Below are positions 20,336-30,177 of a stretch of DNA of 64,000 nucleotides, in pieces. This stretch comes from Charina bottae. Its lineage: Eukaryota > Chordata > Lepidosauria > Squamata > Charinaidae. Within the stretch, counting starts at the first letter, position 1. Each line of letters begins with the position of its first letter. The notes beneath the pieces were generated by a model. The model searched no databases and was not told the DNA's origin. It saw only the letters and a list, made by a program, of their open reading frames with translations. The stretch covers positions 66,722,001-66,786,000 of the forward strand of contig JALMGJ010000001.1 in the NCBI GenBank assembly GCA_023362775.1, given 5' to 3'. The position numbers and the translations under genes were made by a program.

Positions 20336-21231
20336 TTAGTTTAGCTGGATTCTGTCTAGCAGAGTAGAACAATAAAACACTAGAGCCTGTACACCAAGTC
20401 TCGGCGTGTTCCTTCGCTCGAAGTCAGGACGCTTGGATGTTGCTGTCTTCCTTGCCTCCTCATCGTGGTTCCCATGTGACTGTGGGATACCAAGATACTT
20501 GTAGCTGGTCCGTATGTCTGCTATGTGGCCTGCTGGTAGCTCCACCCCATTAGTCTTAACTACCTTCCCTCTCTTTATTACCATCTGGCCATACTTCTCT
20601 AGTCTGAATGACATCCCAATGTCCCCACTGTAGATCCGTGTCAGGTGGATCAGCGAGTCGATGTCTTGTTCACTCTTAGGATACAGCTTGATGTCATCCA
20701 TGTGGAGGAGGTGGCTGATGGTTGTTCCACTCTTGAACTTGTATCCGTATCCAGTTCTTGTGATAATCTGGCTGAGGGAGTTCAAGCCCATGCAGAACAG
20801 CAATGGGGACAGTGCATCACCTTGGTATATGCCACACTTGATGGCCACTTGTGCGAGCTGTCTTGAGTTGACTTCCAGTGTTGTCTTCCACAGTCCCATT
20901 GAGTTCTTGAGGAAGTTCCTTAGTGTCCTGTTGACTTTGTATAGTGCCAAGCATTCACAGATCCATGTGTGTGGCATTGAGTCATAGGCTTTCCTGTAGT
21001 CAATCCAGGCTGTGCTCAGATTGGTCTGTCTAGAACTTGAGTCTCGAGCGACTGCTCTATCTATGAGCAACTGGTGTTTGGAGCCTCTGGTGTTGTTCCC
21101 AATGCCCTTCTGAGCTGTGCTCATGTACTGGCCCATATGGTCCTGCAGCTTGGCGGCTATGATGCCTGATAAGACTTTCCATGTTGTTGGGAGGCAGGTT
21201 ATTGGCCGGTAGTTGGACAGTGTTGTTCCAT
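20336..21231 (-). pseudogene. R4 LINE reverse transcriptase domain, 5'-truncated
   Basis: A minus-strand frame of 266 codons from 21136 plus about 30 upstream codons in another frame. Palm motifs: AWIDYRKAYDSMPH, GIYQGDALSPLLF and the catalytic HMDDIKLY, the M-D-D form usual in R4 elements. KYLGIPQ lies near the end. The upstream frame (NNLPPNN region) indicates a small indel near 21140. Confidence 0.85.
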
Positions 21232-21254
21232 GGAGTCCTTGGTGCTCTCTGAGC
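21232..21254 (-). repeat. 23-bp PLE terminal fragment at the R4/L1 junction
   Basis: This stretch is identical to the terminal segment GCACCAAGGACTCC with flanking bases found in the type B PLE termini at 39887-39909 and 45696-45718. It lies exactly between the 5' break of R4 and the L1-like segment. It may be a template-switch or filler fragment. Confidence 0.55.
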
Positions 21255-21504
21255 AGGTGCCAATTTCATCCAGGATTTCAACAGAAGGCAGAAGCTCACT
21301 CTTGGGAGTGACATTTCCATCACTGTTAAATTCTTCAGGTTTATCCACAGTATCTTCAACCAGATGGTACATTTCAAACCACATATTTTCCACAATGTTC
21401 CGAACGTCCCACACAATTACTTGGCAGGTATCAGAAAGAAACTGCTTGATATCTGTTTTCATGTCTGGATGAAATTCAGAAAAAGCCTGGTTAAGATCCT
21501 CCAT
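21255..21504 (-). pseudogene. Start of an ORF1-like frame in the L1-like insertion
   Basis: A minus-strand frame beginning with Met at 21504 (MEDLNQAFSEFHPDMKTDIK) continues for about 80 codons before running into the PLE fragment and R4. It is acidic with helical-looking hydrophobic spacing, compatible with the N-terminus of a LINE ORF1 protein, but I cannot name a family with confidence. A long leader lies upstream. Confidence 0.4.
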
Positions 21505-22193
21505 TTTTGAAGCAGTACGTTATGGCGCCCCCTAGAGACTTAACCGGCAGAAGTAAAAGGTAATGGAAAATTTCCAAACTGAGGTAAGATAAGATCACAG
21601 ACAGTTTCTAGAGAAAGTAGCAGCAGGAAAGTGAAAGTTTCAGAAAGGCAGATTCAACATGTAGGAAAAATACTAAAATCTTCAAAATTAGCAAAAAAAA
21701 TAATAACAGGGAGACAATAATATACTCTCAATCCTCCTCAGAATCGGATGGTAAGCAAAATCCAAAGCTTAAAAAGAATTTTAAAAGAATTTATCACAAA
21801 AATAACAAGCACCAAGAGAGATTTTTTCTCATTAATGTAGAAAGCCTCTCTTAGGGTAGAAATACTTTAAAAATATACAAATTGGGTGCTTTAGAAATGA
21901 GGTGGCTGGACTTAATGTCCCTTTAAGGCTGCAGCACAGCTCGGAAATGATGACGTCCCAGCCTCCCGGCGAACTCTTACCGGTCAATCGCAGACACTGT
22001 TTACGATCTCCTGGCTACACTTCGCCATCTGGAGGACAGATGGGATGATTCCAATCATTTTCCTTACTCTGGAAAAGCAATCCTGGGCTTCAGGAGAAAC
22101 CAGCCTGAGCCCGAAAAAACTGCCACGATGCCAGCTCTGCCCATGGAGCTCACGGGCACAGCTGGTCAGTCCACCATTTCCCGCTGGAAGTCT
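21505..22193 (-). other. Leader (5' UTR-like) of the L1-like insertion
   Basis: Non-coding on the minus strand from the TSD at 22194 down to the Met at 21504. It includes GCGCCCCCTAGAGAC (plus strand near 21522) and AAAA-rich stretches. I infer a LINE 5' UTR only from its position between the TSD and the frame start. Confidence 0.45.
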
Positions 22194-22439
22194 GAAATTA
22201 GGCTTAGTGTTGTGTATAAAAAATAGTATTAACATTGGGCATATCTTCCTAATTTGGAATTTCTATTACTAGGGCTGATAACAGAAAATGGCTTCTCTTT
22301 GATACCTATTCATCTAAATTTCAAAGGCAGGAATATCCTGCAAAGGGCAACAGAAGGAGTGGTGGCCATTGGGGATGAGGGGATGTCAAAACAAACAAGA
22401 CAGTGGTTGTGGCATTGTGATCCAAGTGCTGTCTCTTTT

Positions 22440-23255
22440 GTATAAGTGGTGACATTGCTCATTCATTCATTCATTCATTTGCTGCCATCTGACTCCAAAC
22501 ACCTCTGGGCAGTTCTCCATACACCAAACAATATAAAAACAATATAACAGAAAAAACAGACAACAAGACCAAACTCAGACAAAAAAAAAGAGAAGGAAAA
22601 GCAAGATGATTAAACTGGCAAACTGCAAAACATCCCACCAACAACTAACATCCACTGAAAGGAGCATCAACTAGCTTAGCCCAGGGCCTGGGAGAACAGC
22701 CAGGTCTTCATGGCCCTTTGGAGTGCCAACAGGATCAGAGCTGTCTGGATCTCAGGGGGAACCTCATTCCAGAGAAGGTGCGCTTCCTGGGTCCTGATAG
22801 ATGACATTGTTGAATTAAAGGAACCCGGAGTGCGCCAAGACAGTCAGCTCGAATCAGCCAGGCACACACCATGGGAGATAGGTGGTCCCTCAGATAACCA
22901 GGCCCTATGCCATTTAAGGTTTCATAGGTCATAACCAGCACCTTGAAGTCCACCCAAAGCAAACTGGCAACTAGTGCAGCTTGCGGAGCAGAAGAGTCAC
23001 ATGGGCATACTGGGGCATGATCATAACTGCCCGTGTGCTACACTCTAGACTAGTTGAAGCTTCCAAGTGGTCTTCAAGGGCAGCACCATATAGACTGCAT
23101 TGCAGTAGTTGAGCCGTGAGGTGACTAGGGCGTGAGCGACTGTCTGAAGAGCCTGAAGGGACAGAGTTCAGACTGCAAATCTGCAACTGCCTTTTTGCCT
23201 TTTTGATCCCTCCCTTTGGACATTGCAACATAGAAGTTAAGTGCTGAGCAGACAT
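22440..23255 (-). mobile_element. CR1/L2-superfamily LINE 3' end (C-terminal RT and 3' UTR)
   Basis: The minus strand encodes DFKVLVMTYETLNGIGPGYL (about 22950-22890), followed by HLSPM and GPRKRTFSGM-like residues, the conserved C-terminal end of L2/CR1/Rex-group ORF2 proteins. The plus strand reads as the reverse complement of the 3' region, with CCTTGAAGTCCACCC, GCATTGCAGTAGTTGAG and GGGCGTGAGCGACTG. The 3' tail on the left is an ATTC-type simple repeat (22455-22478). Confidence 0.7.
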
Positions 23256-23927
23256 TGCTAAAGGCCACAGGGAAAGATCTACAACTCAGAAGGCTTTATA
23301 TGCCCCAAACTTCACTTCCTCTTTCATTTCTCATTTCTGCTGTCATTTCCTTTTTGACTATGAACTTTCTCTGTAAAGTGAGAAAAAGGAAATGTGTTTA
23401 GCTCCTAGGTAACTTCTGTCTTTCTAGTCAAGCTACCAATATATGTGAATTATTCTTTGATGTAGTTCCAAACCCAACTTACTTTTGATATATGTAAAAA
23501 GGCAAAACTGCATATTTAATAATATAGCCATGCTATTCCTATATGTATTTATTGTTATTTGACATTTAAATTCTGTTTTTTCAGTGGTGAAATCAAGCTC
23601 AAGAGAAATCATACCTAAAAACTAATCTCAACAAAATTTAAAATAATCCTTATAAAACAATAACATGAACTAATAGCATCAGAAAATGCATAAATAAAAT
23701 GCTATTATGCAGAGGCAGCATGCAGATACGTCAAAGACTTTAATTTAAAAAAATGTGCATTGTAATATGGGTCTTAAGAACCTGCTTTCAAACACAAGTA
23801 AAAAGGGGTAGTCAGATAAAATTCCCTTTGGACAAATCTCCATAATTTAGATGTCGCAACTAAAAAGTTGCTTACTCTTTAACTTCTGTATGGATAACGT
23901 CAATTTAAAGTTTAGTCTCTTGGTGGA
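23256..23927. other. Anonymous AT-rich DNA
   Basis: Nothing recognised. Confidence 0.5.
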
Positions 23928-24228
23928 GCCTCATGTGGCGCAGAGTGGTAGGCGGCAGTAATGCAACCGAAACTCTCCCCACGACCTGAGTTCGATCCCA
24001 GCGGAAGCTGGTTCTTAGGTAGCCGGCTCAGGTCGACTCAACCTTCCATCCTTCTGAGGTTGATAAAATGAGTACCCGGCTTGCTAGGGAAAAGGTAATT
24101 ACGACTGGGGAAGGCAATGGCAAACCACCCTGCTCTATAATCTGCCAGGAAAATGTTGCGAAAGCGGCATCTCCCCAGGGGTCACATGACTCGGTGCTTG
24201 CACAGGGGAACCTTTCCTTTCCTTCCTC
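23928..24228 (+). repeat. tRNA-derived SINE (family C)
   Basis: Head: GTGGCGCAGAGTGGTAGG (box A-like) and GAGTTCGATCCC (box B). The body includes CTCAGGTCGACTCAACCTTC and ACTGGGGAAGGCAATGGCAA. The tail ends GGGGAACCTTTCCTTTCC. It shares the AACCTTT-type tail with family A but has a different head and body, so it is a separate SINE family of the same reverse-transcriptase dependence. Confidence 0.8.
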
Positions 24229-24824
24229 TCAGTGGTATTGGACTTAGTGATATGTGAGTGGATTGGTTCAGTTCTTGTTTCGGAGCTAGAAGCAGCATTC
24301 TGGAGAAGCTGAGAATTGATCACAAATATGAGGGAACATACCTCTAACTGTGTATGTGCGCTACGGAAGCAGATTCCCATGTATATTCTGCTGTGGATTC
24401 ACCTCATGTCCAAATAATGGACGTAATGGTTGCTTTTTTAAAAAAATAATAATAATCTGCCTGACAGCAAATTTCTGCCAAGTAGTACATTTACAATGTT
24501 TGTTCCAATTACCTAGTAATTGGAATTTTGCTGTATTGAAATTGTTCTTTTGCAGAATGCTATCCATCAATATGCCCACTTTCATACTTGCTTTGATCAA
24601 CCATTCTTTAACTGCTAATATGAGTGGAGTTTTCCAGTCCCTAGTGAGAACAGTGGAACATCAGAGTTAAATACTTCACATTATGTATTGATTTCTTGAC
24701 TGAGTTCTACTGACAAATCATTTATATATTGCTATTCTGTCCCTATTGGTATCCTGCAGGAAAAAACGAAACTATTTATTTATTTATTTATTTATTTATT
24801 TTATTTTCTATTTACTTTATTATT
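24229..24824. other. Anonymous DNA with TTTA simple repeat
   Basis: No gene. A TTTA tetranucleotide run covers about 24772-24802, probably the A-rich tail (reversed) of the SINE that follows. Confidence 0.5.
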
Positions 24825-24933
24825 TTTTATAAATAACTCAAGGCGGCGAACATACCTAATACTCCTTCCTCCTCCTATTTTCTCCACCACAACAACCCTG
24901 TGAGGTGAGTTGGGCTGAGAGAGAGTGACTGGC

Positions 24934-25199
24934 TGTCAGAACCCTGGCATGCCCCAGGGTCCTGCCATTTCCCTGACACCAAGCAGACCAGAGGGAAGCC
25001 CAAAGTGGACCAGAAGGAAGCACACAGCAGGGAGGGGCAGATGCTCTGGGGGGAGAGTATAAAAACCCAAGCCGGGAACCAGGGCACCATCAGTACCTTT
25101 GCGATGCTCACTCATGTAACGCAATAAACGTTTACTTACCAATAGCTGAGCTGAAGTCATTATTTGGGAGAAACATCTGCGACTGAGAAGCAGCTGACA
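24934..25199 (+). mobile_element. 5' LTR of chromovirus
   Basis: A 266-bp LTR beginning TGTCAGAACC and ending CAGCTGACA (TG...CA with short inverted ends). TATA box TATAAAAA at 25058-25065 and AATAAA at 25123-25128. It differs from the 3' LTR at about 9 of 266 positions by eye. The 5-bp TSD CTGGC precedes it at 24929-24933. Confidence 0.95.
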
Positions 25200-25839
25200 T
25201 AAAGGTACTGATCACCTCACAGCCGATTTTCCCGGGAGCGAACCCGAAAGTCTTCGGGAAAGCTCCGCGGTTGAGATCGGCTCACCTCGGACCAGCGGAG
25301 AAGCAGGAGAAAAAGTGGAGACCGGGGATCGCCAAGCAAGCTCGCAGCAGCAGAGACCCTTCAGCGGCAGCCAGCAACCCGAAGAAGCAGAGGATCGGGG
25401 GGAAAAAAAAGGGTGCGAAAGAGCTGAGGGAATCGTCAGCAGCGACCCGGACGACGACGAAAGAGGACAGCTTCCGGCGGCAGAGAACCTGTGGCGACAG
25501 GGAACCTTTGGCGGTGGAGCAGCAGCAAAATGGAGCAGCTGAGCAGCGCGCAAAGAGCAGCAGCTGACAGTCGGCGGCGGAGCAGCAGCAAAACGGAACA
25601 GCTGATCAGCGCGCACCGGCAGAGAGCAGCAGCTGACAGCTTGTGGCGGCAGGGAACCCTCGGCGGCGGAGCAGCAGCCAACGGAACAGCTGATCAGCGC
25701 GGGTAAGCGGAGAGCAGCAGCAGACAGGTTTCGGCGGCGGAGAGCTTTTGGCGACGGAGTAGCAGCGCCCAGGCACCGGATCAGGAGACCAGCGCTCACA
25801 AGCAGCGGACAGCGGATAGCAGCGCAGCTCCAACAAAAC
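25200..25839 (+). other. Leader region of chromovirus
   Basis: A long GC-rich leader between the LTR and gag, with repeated GGCGGCGGAGCAGCAGC-like and CAGCTGATCAGCGCG-like units (for example 25575-25710). I do not see a standard tRNA primer-binding site directly after the LTR (the sequence is TAAAGGTACTGA). The open frames on both strands here are low-complexity. Confidence 0.6.
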
Positions 25840-27285
25840 ATGGAGCAAGACGGAAAACTTCAAAATGACGAGGAAGCCACATCGTCCCAAACAACCACGG
25901 CAGAACAACTAGCAGCACCAGAACCAGGAGAACAAAGGAAACTCACTGGACGGGGGGGAGAGAAAAAAGGCAAGGAGAAAGAAATGCCCAAACCCCCACC
26001 CCACACCCCCACCCTGCGCACAAGCGATACCACAGCGGACTGGTCGATGGGGGTAGGCAAAGGCATGGTCCCAGCCTTAAGGAAGCCACCAGCGAAACCA
26101 CGAACCTCTCAATCACAGAGAACCGTGGCACTGGAAGAACGGGTGGCCAGAATGGAAATGAGATTTGAAGGCATGGATACCAAACTGTCAACAATCCAAG
26201 CTGCCTTGGAGAACTTGGTGAGAGGTCCCCAGAGCCGTGAAAGAGACCAAAGCATACTGTATGACTACAGCCAACCTGAGGAAGCATACGACGCAGAGAG
26301 TGCCAGAGAAAGCAAGGAAGAGGGAGAGGTGTATGAAGAGGAAAGCGACGAGCCGGCAGCGCTGCCTAGCTACGTGAGTAACCCCACGCCCGATCAAAGG
26401 CACAAACCCACCATCGTGACAAAATTGAAGACTAAATTTGATGGGGACCCTGAAAAATTAGCATGCTTCCTGAACCACGTAAGAGGGTTCATGGAAGAAT
26501 CAGAAAACCTGTTCTTAAACAAAGAGGCTAAGGTGCGGTACGTGTCAAACTTTTTGATCGGGGAAGCTGCTAAATGGCTAGCAGTATTGCATGACACCAG
26601 GGCAAAAGAACTACACAACTTTAGTTGGTTTATGAGAGCCCTGCATACTAGATTTGAGGACACCCTGTCCAGAATGTCAGCAAAAACAGAAATACAAAGA
26701 CTTCGACAGGGACACCGTACAGTGGCAGAATACGCCCTGGAATTCAAAAAATTGGTCAGCCGCCTCCCGAATTGGCCTGAATCGTTCAAGGTCGAATATT
26801 TCCAAATGGGACTGAGGCCTGAAATATTAGACATGGCAGCAGGGAGAGGGGACCCAGAGACATTTGATGAGTGGGTCCAATTAGCAGGAAAGGTAGAGAG
26901 CACAAAAATGCACATACGCTCCTACCGACAACTCCAATACCCGAGAAGGCCAACGCAACCCAGCCAGTACCATCGTAGAAATGAATATGGCAGGAAACCA
27001 TGGGCGGAGGAAAAAGAACGGCGGGCCAGAAACAATTTATGTTTTAAGTGCGGGAGAGAGGGTCATAGAATCAACGAATGCACCCAACCACTGGAAAAGA
27101 CCAGACTCGGGGAGAAGTCACGCAAAGCCCCCCCTTCAAACAATCCATGGCAAAGGCAGCAACGGAGCAGCGACAGTACATGGAACCAGTATCATCAACA
27201 GACGACTCCACAGATGAGGAATTCATGCTGGCGGGAAACGGCGATGGCCTGCCCTAAAGTGCGCCGTAGGATAGGTCTTCAGTGA
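25840..27285 (+). CDS. Chromovirus Gag (capsid/nucleocapsid), intact frame of 481 codons
   Basis: Open from ATG at 25840 to TGA at 27283-27285. The N-terminal 110 residues are charged and low-complexity. A coiled-coil-like stretch (ALEERVARMEMRFEGMDTKL) is near 100-125. Residues about 185-350 form a Ty3/Gypsy-type capsid region (FDGDPEKLACFLNHVRGFME; EAAKWL; RQGHRTVAEYALEFKKL). One CCHC zinc knuckle, CFKCGREGHRINEC, lies at 401-414. Gag packages the element RNA into cytoplasmic particles. The last codons may be in the wrong frame: in another frame the region 27183-27255 reads as an acidic tail, so a 1-bp indel near 27180 is possible. The intact gag contrasts with the gutted pol, so this copy might supply or use Gag in trans. 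Confidence 0.85.
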   Translation: MEQDGKLQNDEEATSSQTTTAEQLAAPEPGEQRKLTGRGGEKKGKEKEMPKPPPHTPTLRTSDTTADWSMGVGKGMVPALRKPPAKPRTSQSQRTVALEERVARMEMRFEGMDTKLSTIQAALENLVRGPQSRERDQSILYDYSQPEEAYDAESARESKEEGEVYEEESDEPAALPSYVSNPTPDQRHKPTIVTKLKTKFDGDPEKLACFLNHVRGFMEESENLFLNKEAKVRYVSNFLIGEAAKWLAVLHDTRAKELHNFSWFMRALHTRFEDTLSRMSAKTEIQRLRQGHRTVAEYALEFKKLVSRLPNWPESFKVEYFQMGLRPEILDMAAGRGDPETFDEWVQLAGKVESTKMHIRSYRQLQYPRRPTQPSQYHRRNEYGRKPWAEEKERRARNNLCFKCGREGHRINECTQPLEKTRLGEKSRKAPPSNNPWQRQQRSSDSTWNQYHQQTTPQMRNSCWRETAMACPKVRRRIGLQ

Positions 27286-28128
27286 AGGGCGCAGCGACAC
27301 ATTGACTACCGAAGACTGCCCCACAGTGCAAATCAAGGTAAAACTGGAAACCTTGGACGGGGGGGAGCAGGTTGTTGGGGTAGCAATGCTAGACTCGGGG
27401 TGCACCAGATGTTTAATGCACCCATCAATAGCTAGGCACATGGGACTAAAACTTTTCAAATTGAAATCACCCATCACATTCTGCCAATTAGACGGGACAG
27501 AAATGAAAGGGGGGCCAGCAGGGCACTTCACGGAGGCAGTGAAGATGTCGATCGGCACACATATAGAAACATTACGGTTCATTGTGGCCCCCATCTCCAC
27601 GCAACCCATCGTCCTAGGTCTCAAGTGGCTGAGAGAGAGAAACCCCCAAATCGATTGGGTATCAGGGGAGCTAGAGTTTATAGATGGAAAATACTGCAAT
27701 GTCACTATGGACACTGAAGAAAAAGGGATGGAATCAGGGGCTGCAGGTACTGTGATGGGGGAAGAATCACAGCAAGGGATAAAGACGACATTCCCAACAC
27801 CTTACATGCCTGTCAGAGAAGTCTTCAGTACGCAGGAGTGTGACCAACTACCGCCCCACAGAAAAACGGACTGCGCCATCGAGCTGATCCCCGGGGCCAC
27901 ATTTCCCAAGCCAAAGTTGTATGCCATGACCCGACGGGAACTCCAAGAGCTATGCAATTTTATCGATAAAAACTTGGCAAGGGGTTTCATTGAACCTGCA
28001 AACTCCCCCCTGGCGGCCCCCATACTGTTTCACAAAAAAAAGGATGGCTCACTTCGGTTATGCACAGATTACAGGGGGCTGAACGCCATCTCAGTCACAA
28101 ATCAATACCCCCTCCTACTTCTAAAGGA
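27275..28128 (+). pseudogene. Chromovirus pol, 5' part: protease and RT N-terminus
   Basis: The frame opens after a TAG at 27272-27274 and overlaps gag by only a few codons in the +1 frame. The aspartic protease motif is AMLDSGCTR (near 27390). The RT N-terminal region has CAIELIPGATFPKPK, ELQELCNFIDKNLARGFIEP and KKDGSLRLCTDYRGLN, standard Ty3/Gypsy fingers motifs. Just after the N-terminal RT motifs the sequence jumps to the integrase C-terminus: the catalytic YXDD, RNase H and integrase core are absent. The frame ends at 28148-28150. Confidence 0.9.
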
Positions 28129-28673
28129 CGTGGGTGAACAAAGTAACTAACAATTGGCCTGTCATGCTTCAAACACTTCGAGAAGCGAAGGCCACCTACA
28201 AAAAATATGCGGAAAAGAAGCGTGCAGCAGAATGGGAACTAAAAGAGGGAGAACAAGTATACTTGTCTACCAAGAACTTGCGGTCTACACAGCCATTTCG
28301 CAAACTGGCCCCAAAATTCATCGGGCCATTTCCAATCGTAAAAGTCATCAACCCAGTAACTGCGCGACTGCAACTGCCTAAGACATTGAAGAAAGTCCAC
28401 CCGGTGTTTCATATAAGTCTCCTGAAACAATACCACCCATCAAAACAATGGCACCCTGCAACGACGGAACCAGCACCTATAATAGTGGACAGGGAACTGC
28501 ACTTCGAAATTGACGAAATTTGCGATTCACGACAACACAGGGGAAAGTTGCAATACCTGGTCAAGTGGCAGCACTTACCAGTAGGCTTCAGGGAATGGGT
28601 AGCAGTCGAACACATGCAAGCCCCAGACTTAATTCGAAAGTTCCACCGGAAATTCCCCAACAAACCACGGTGA
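28129..28673 (+). pseudogene. Chromovirus pol, 3' part: integrase C-terminus and chromodomain
   Basis: A frame of 179 codons in another phase. It has the integrase C-terminal region with the GPF motif (LAPKFIGPFPIVKVINP, then HPVFHISLLKQYHP), followed by a chromodomain (about residues 123-173: FEIDEICDSRQHRGKLQYLVKW). The chromodomain directs integration through histone marks in known chromoviruses. A deletion of roughly 2.5 kb (inferred from usual pol length) joins this to the RT start. Confidence 0.9.
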
Positions 28674-28750
28674 ATCCCTTACTAACGATATGTTCTTCTG
28701 TTACAGATCTCACGAGCACCGACTGACAGAAACTCAATGGGACGGGATGA

Positions 28751-28768
28751 GGAATAAGGGGGGGGAGG
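28751..28768 (+). promoter_or_regulatory. Candidate polypurine tract
   Basis: A purine-rich run (GGAATAAGGGGGGGGAGG) lies 16 bp upstream of the 3' LTR, the expected zone for plus-strand primer. A second G-run follows at 28773-28779 and could serve instead. Confidence 0.6.
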
Positions 28769-28784
28769 TCTTGGGGGGGCGGCA

Positions 28785-29050
28785 TGTCAGAACCCTGGCA
28801 TGCCCCAGGGTCCTGCCATTTCCCTGACACCAAGCGGACCAGAGGGAAGCCCGAAGTGGACCAGAAGGAAGCACACAGCAGGGAGGGGCAGATGCTCCAG
28901 CGGGAGAGTATAAAAACCCAAGCCGGGAACCAGGGCACCATCAGTACCTTTGCGATGCTTACTCATGTAACGCAATAAATGTTTACTTACCAATAGCTGA
29001 GCTGAAGTCGTTATTTGGGAGAAACGTCTGCGACTGAGAAGCAGCTGACA
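28785..29050 (+). mobile_element. 3' LTR of chromovirus
   Basis: 266 bp, TGTCAGAACC...CAGCTGACA, followed by the TSD CTGGC at 29051-29055, identical to the five bases before the 5' LTR. Orientation and length match the 5' LTR exactly. Confidence 0.95.
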
Positions 29051-29215
29051 CTGGCCCAAGGTCACCCAGCCAGCTTTCATGCCTTAGGTGGGACTAGAAC
29101 TCACAGTCTCCTGGTTTCTAGCCCGTTGCCTTAACCGCTAGATGAAACTGGCTCTCACAAACTATGAGAGTTAAAGAAAAAAAATAAGCATAGTGAACAC
29201 ACATGCAATTAAAAT

Positions 29216-29560
29216 CTATTAAAATCCTGGGAAAATAAAAATACTTTGTCCAGTTGAATCTCTCCTGGCAGAGAATTCTATTACTGGAAGCCCAAGGGCA
29301 GCTTTTCTCATCCATGGGTATTGGTCTTCATGACCCAGGACTGTGGAACATGGGAGAAGGACACAAAGTTGGTGGACATTGCCCCATTTTCTTCTACATC
29401 TTCTTTGGTTGCAGAACACAATATAAAGCCTCTGATGTTGACAGTAATGGATTGACAGGTCCATGCAAGAAGAGGTGACCCTGAAAGTATCCTGCATATA
29501 TCCTGGTCCCAAGTAATTTATGGATTTATAAATAAGAATTAGCAACTGGAATTGGCTTTG
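29216..29560 (-). mobile_element. Degenerate CR1/L2-type LINE C-terminal fragment
   Basis: The minus strand encodes LILIYKSINYLGPGYMQD, resembling the conserved YKALNGLGPxYL motif at the C-terminus of L2/CR1-group ORF2, then decays. Assignment is tentative because only this motif is recognisable. Confidence 0.4.
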
Positions 29561-29989
29561 GAGAGAATAATAAAAAATGGTTGTTTAAAATACACACCCA
29601 CCCACCCTACCTTATAACCTTTAAGAATTTTCAGGGCAATTCACGGAACAGTAAGGCATGAAGTAGGAGTATAGCTTTAATAATACAAGATAAAATCATA
29701 CAAGCAACAGTTAAGTAATATAATTATGCCAATTCTGCTTCCCAACTTTATCAGCTTATCTTCAGGGCTCATTGAGTGGGATGGGGATATGGAATCACAA
29801 CGGGAGAAAGATTTACCAATAGTATTCCAAAATCTCTTGCTAGCTGGCAGCCATAATTTCTCTCCTAGGATTCCAATTAGAATGAGGATAAAAATGAGAC
29901 CATGATGATGATCTTGTCCTGTCATGAATCTATACCTCTGGGTTTTGGACTCCCCACCAACCATGACCCCTAAATATTTGGTGGCATCT
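29561..29989. other. Anonymous DNA
   Basis: Nothing coding recognised; CACCC-rich simple sequence at about 29594-29612. Confidence 0.45.
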
Positions 29990-29991
29990 TC

Positions 29992-30177
29992 CAGGGGCAT
30001 CTGCAGCAATGCTCACTAGCTTCAAAATGGCGGGAACGACTCGACAATCAAACCCTGCCCCTTTTTAATGTGCGCCACAGGCATTGCACGGATGTAAAAA
30101 GGGCTCAGGCTTTGATTGCTCAGTTGTGCCTGCCATTTTGAAGCCAGTGACTGTTGCTGCAGATGCCCCTGGCAGTC
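29992..30177. mobile_element. Imperfect palindromic MITE-like repeat (family P), copy 1
   Basis: Ends CCAGGGGCATCTGCAGCAA (left) and TTGCTGCAGATGCCCCTGG (right) are inverse complements. Internally, CTTCAAAATGGC pairs with GCCATTTTGAAG and CAATCAAACCCTG has a mirrored TTTGATTG. The loop around 30072-30095 contains GTGCGCCACAGGCATTGCAC. A related palindrome is at 34405-34620. No TSD is clear, so the superfamily is open. Confidence 0.6.

Larger units (their letters stand above)
19000..21231 (-). mobile_element. R4-clade non-LTR retrotransposon, 5'-truncated and frameshifted
   Basis: Three minus-strand frames give the C-terminal half of an R4-type polyprotein: RT (21226 to 20336), a thumb/linker region (20271 to about 19612), and a CCHC finger plus restriction-like endonuclease (about 19612 to 19122). 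The 3' UTR runs to about 19000. The 5' end stops inside the RT fingers at PITCLPTTWK-like sequence. Two frameshifts separate the frames. Confidence 0.85.
18347..22213 (-). mobile_element. L1-like retrotransposed insertion with 20-bp TSD, interrupted by R4 LINE and hAT element
   Basis: Perfect 20-bp direct repeats GAAATTAGGCTTAGTGTTGT occur at 18347-18366 and 22194-22213. The left edge of the insert on the minus strand ends in an A/T-rich tail with AATAAA-like sequence (near 18380-18395), as expected for the 3' end of a LINE. The minus-strand 5' portion (22193 to about 21505) is a G+C-moderate leader followed by a short open frame. Between these lie an hAT element (18562-18850) and an R4-clade LINE (about 19000-21231). 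After removing them, only about 1.3 kb of leader, initial coding region and 3' UTR remain, so most of the body is missing. Confidence 0.6.
24825..29157 (-). repeat. tRNA-derived SINE (family B), split by the chromovirus
   Basis: The two halves 24825-24933 and 29051-29157 join across the LTR element through one copy of CTGGC into a continuous SINE on the minus strand. The right half has the head (GAGCCAGTTT..., AGACTGTGAGTTCTAGTCCC); the left half has CACTCTCTCTCAGCCCAAC and CACAGGGTTGTTG. The intact relative lies at 45355-45590. Confidence 0.8.

Noticed and set aside
25212..25908. Minus-strand frames opposite the chromovirus leader
   Set aside because: GC-rich repeats in the leader keep several frames open. 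No motif is visible and gag lies on the other strand.
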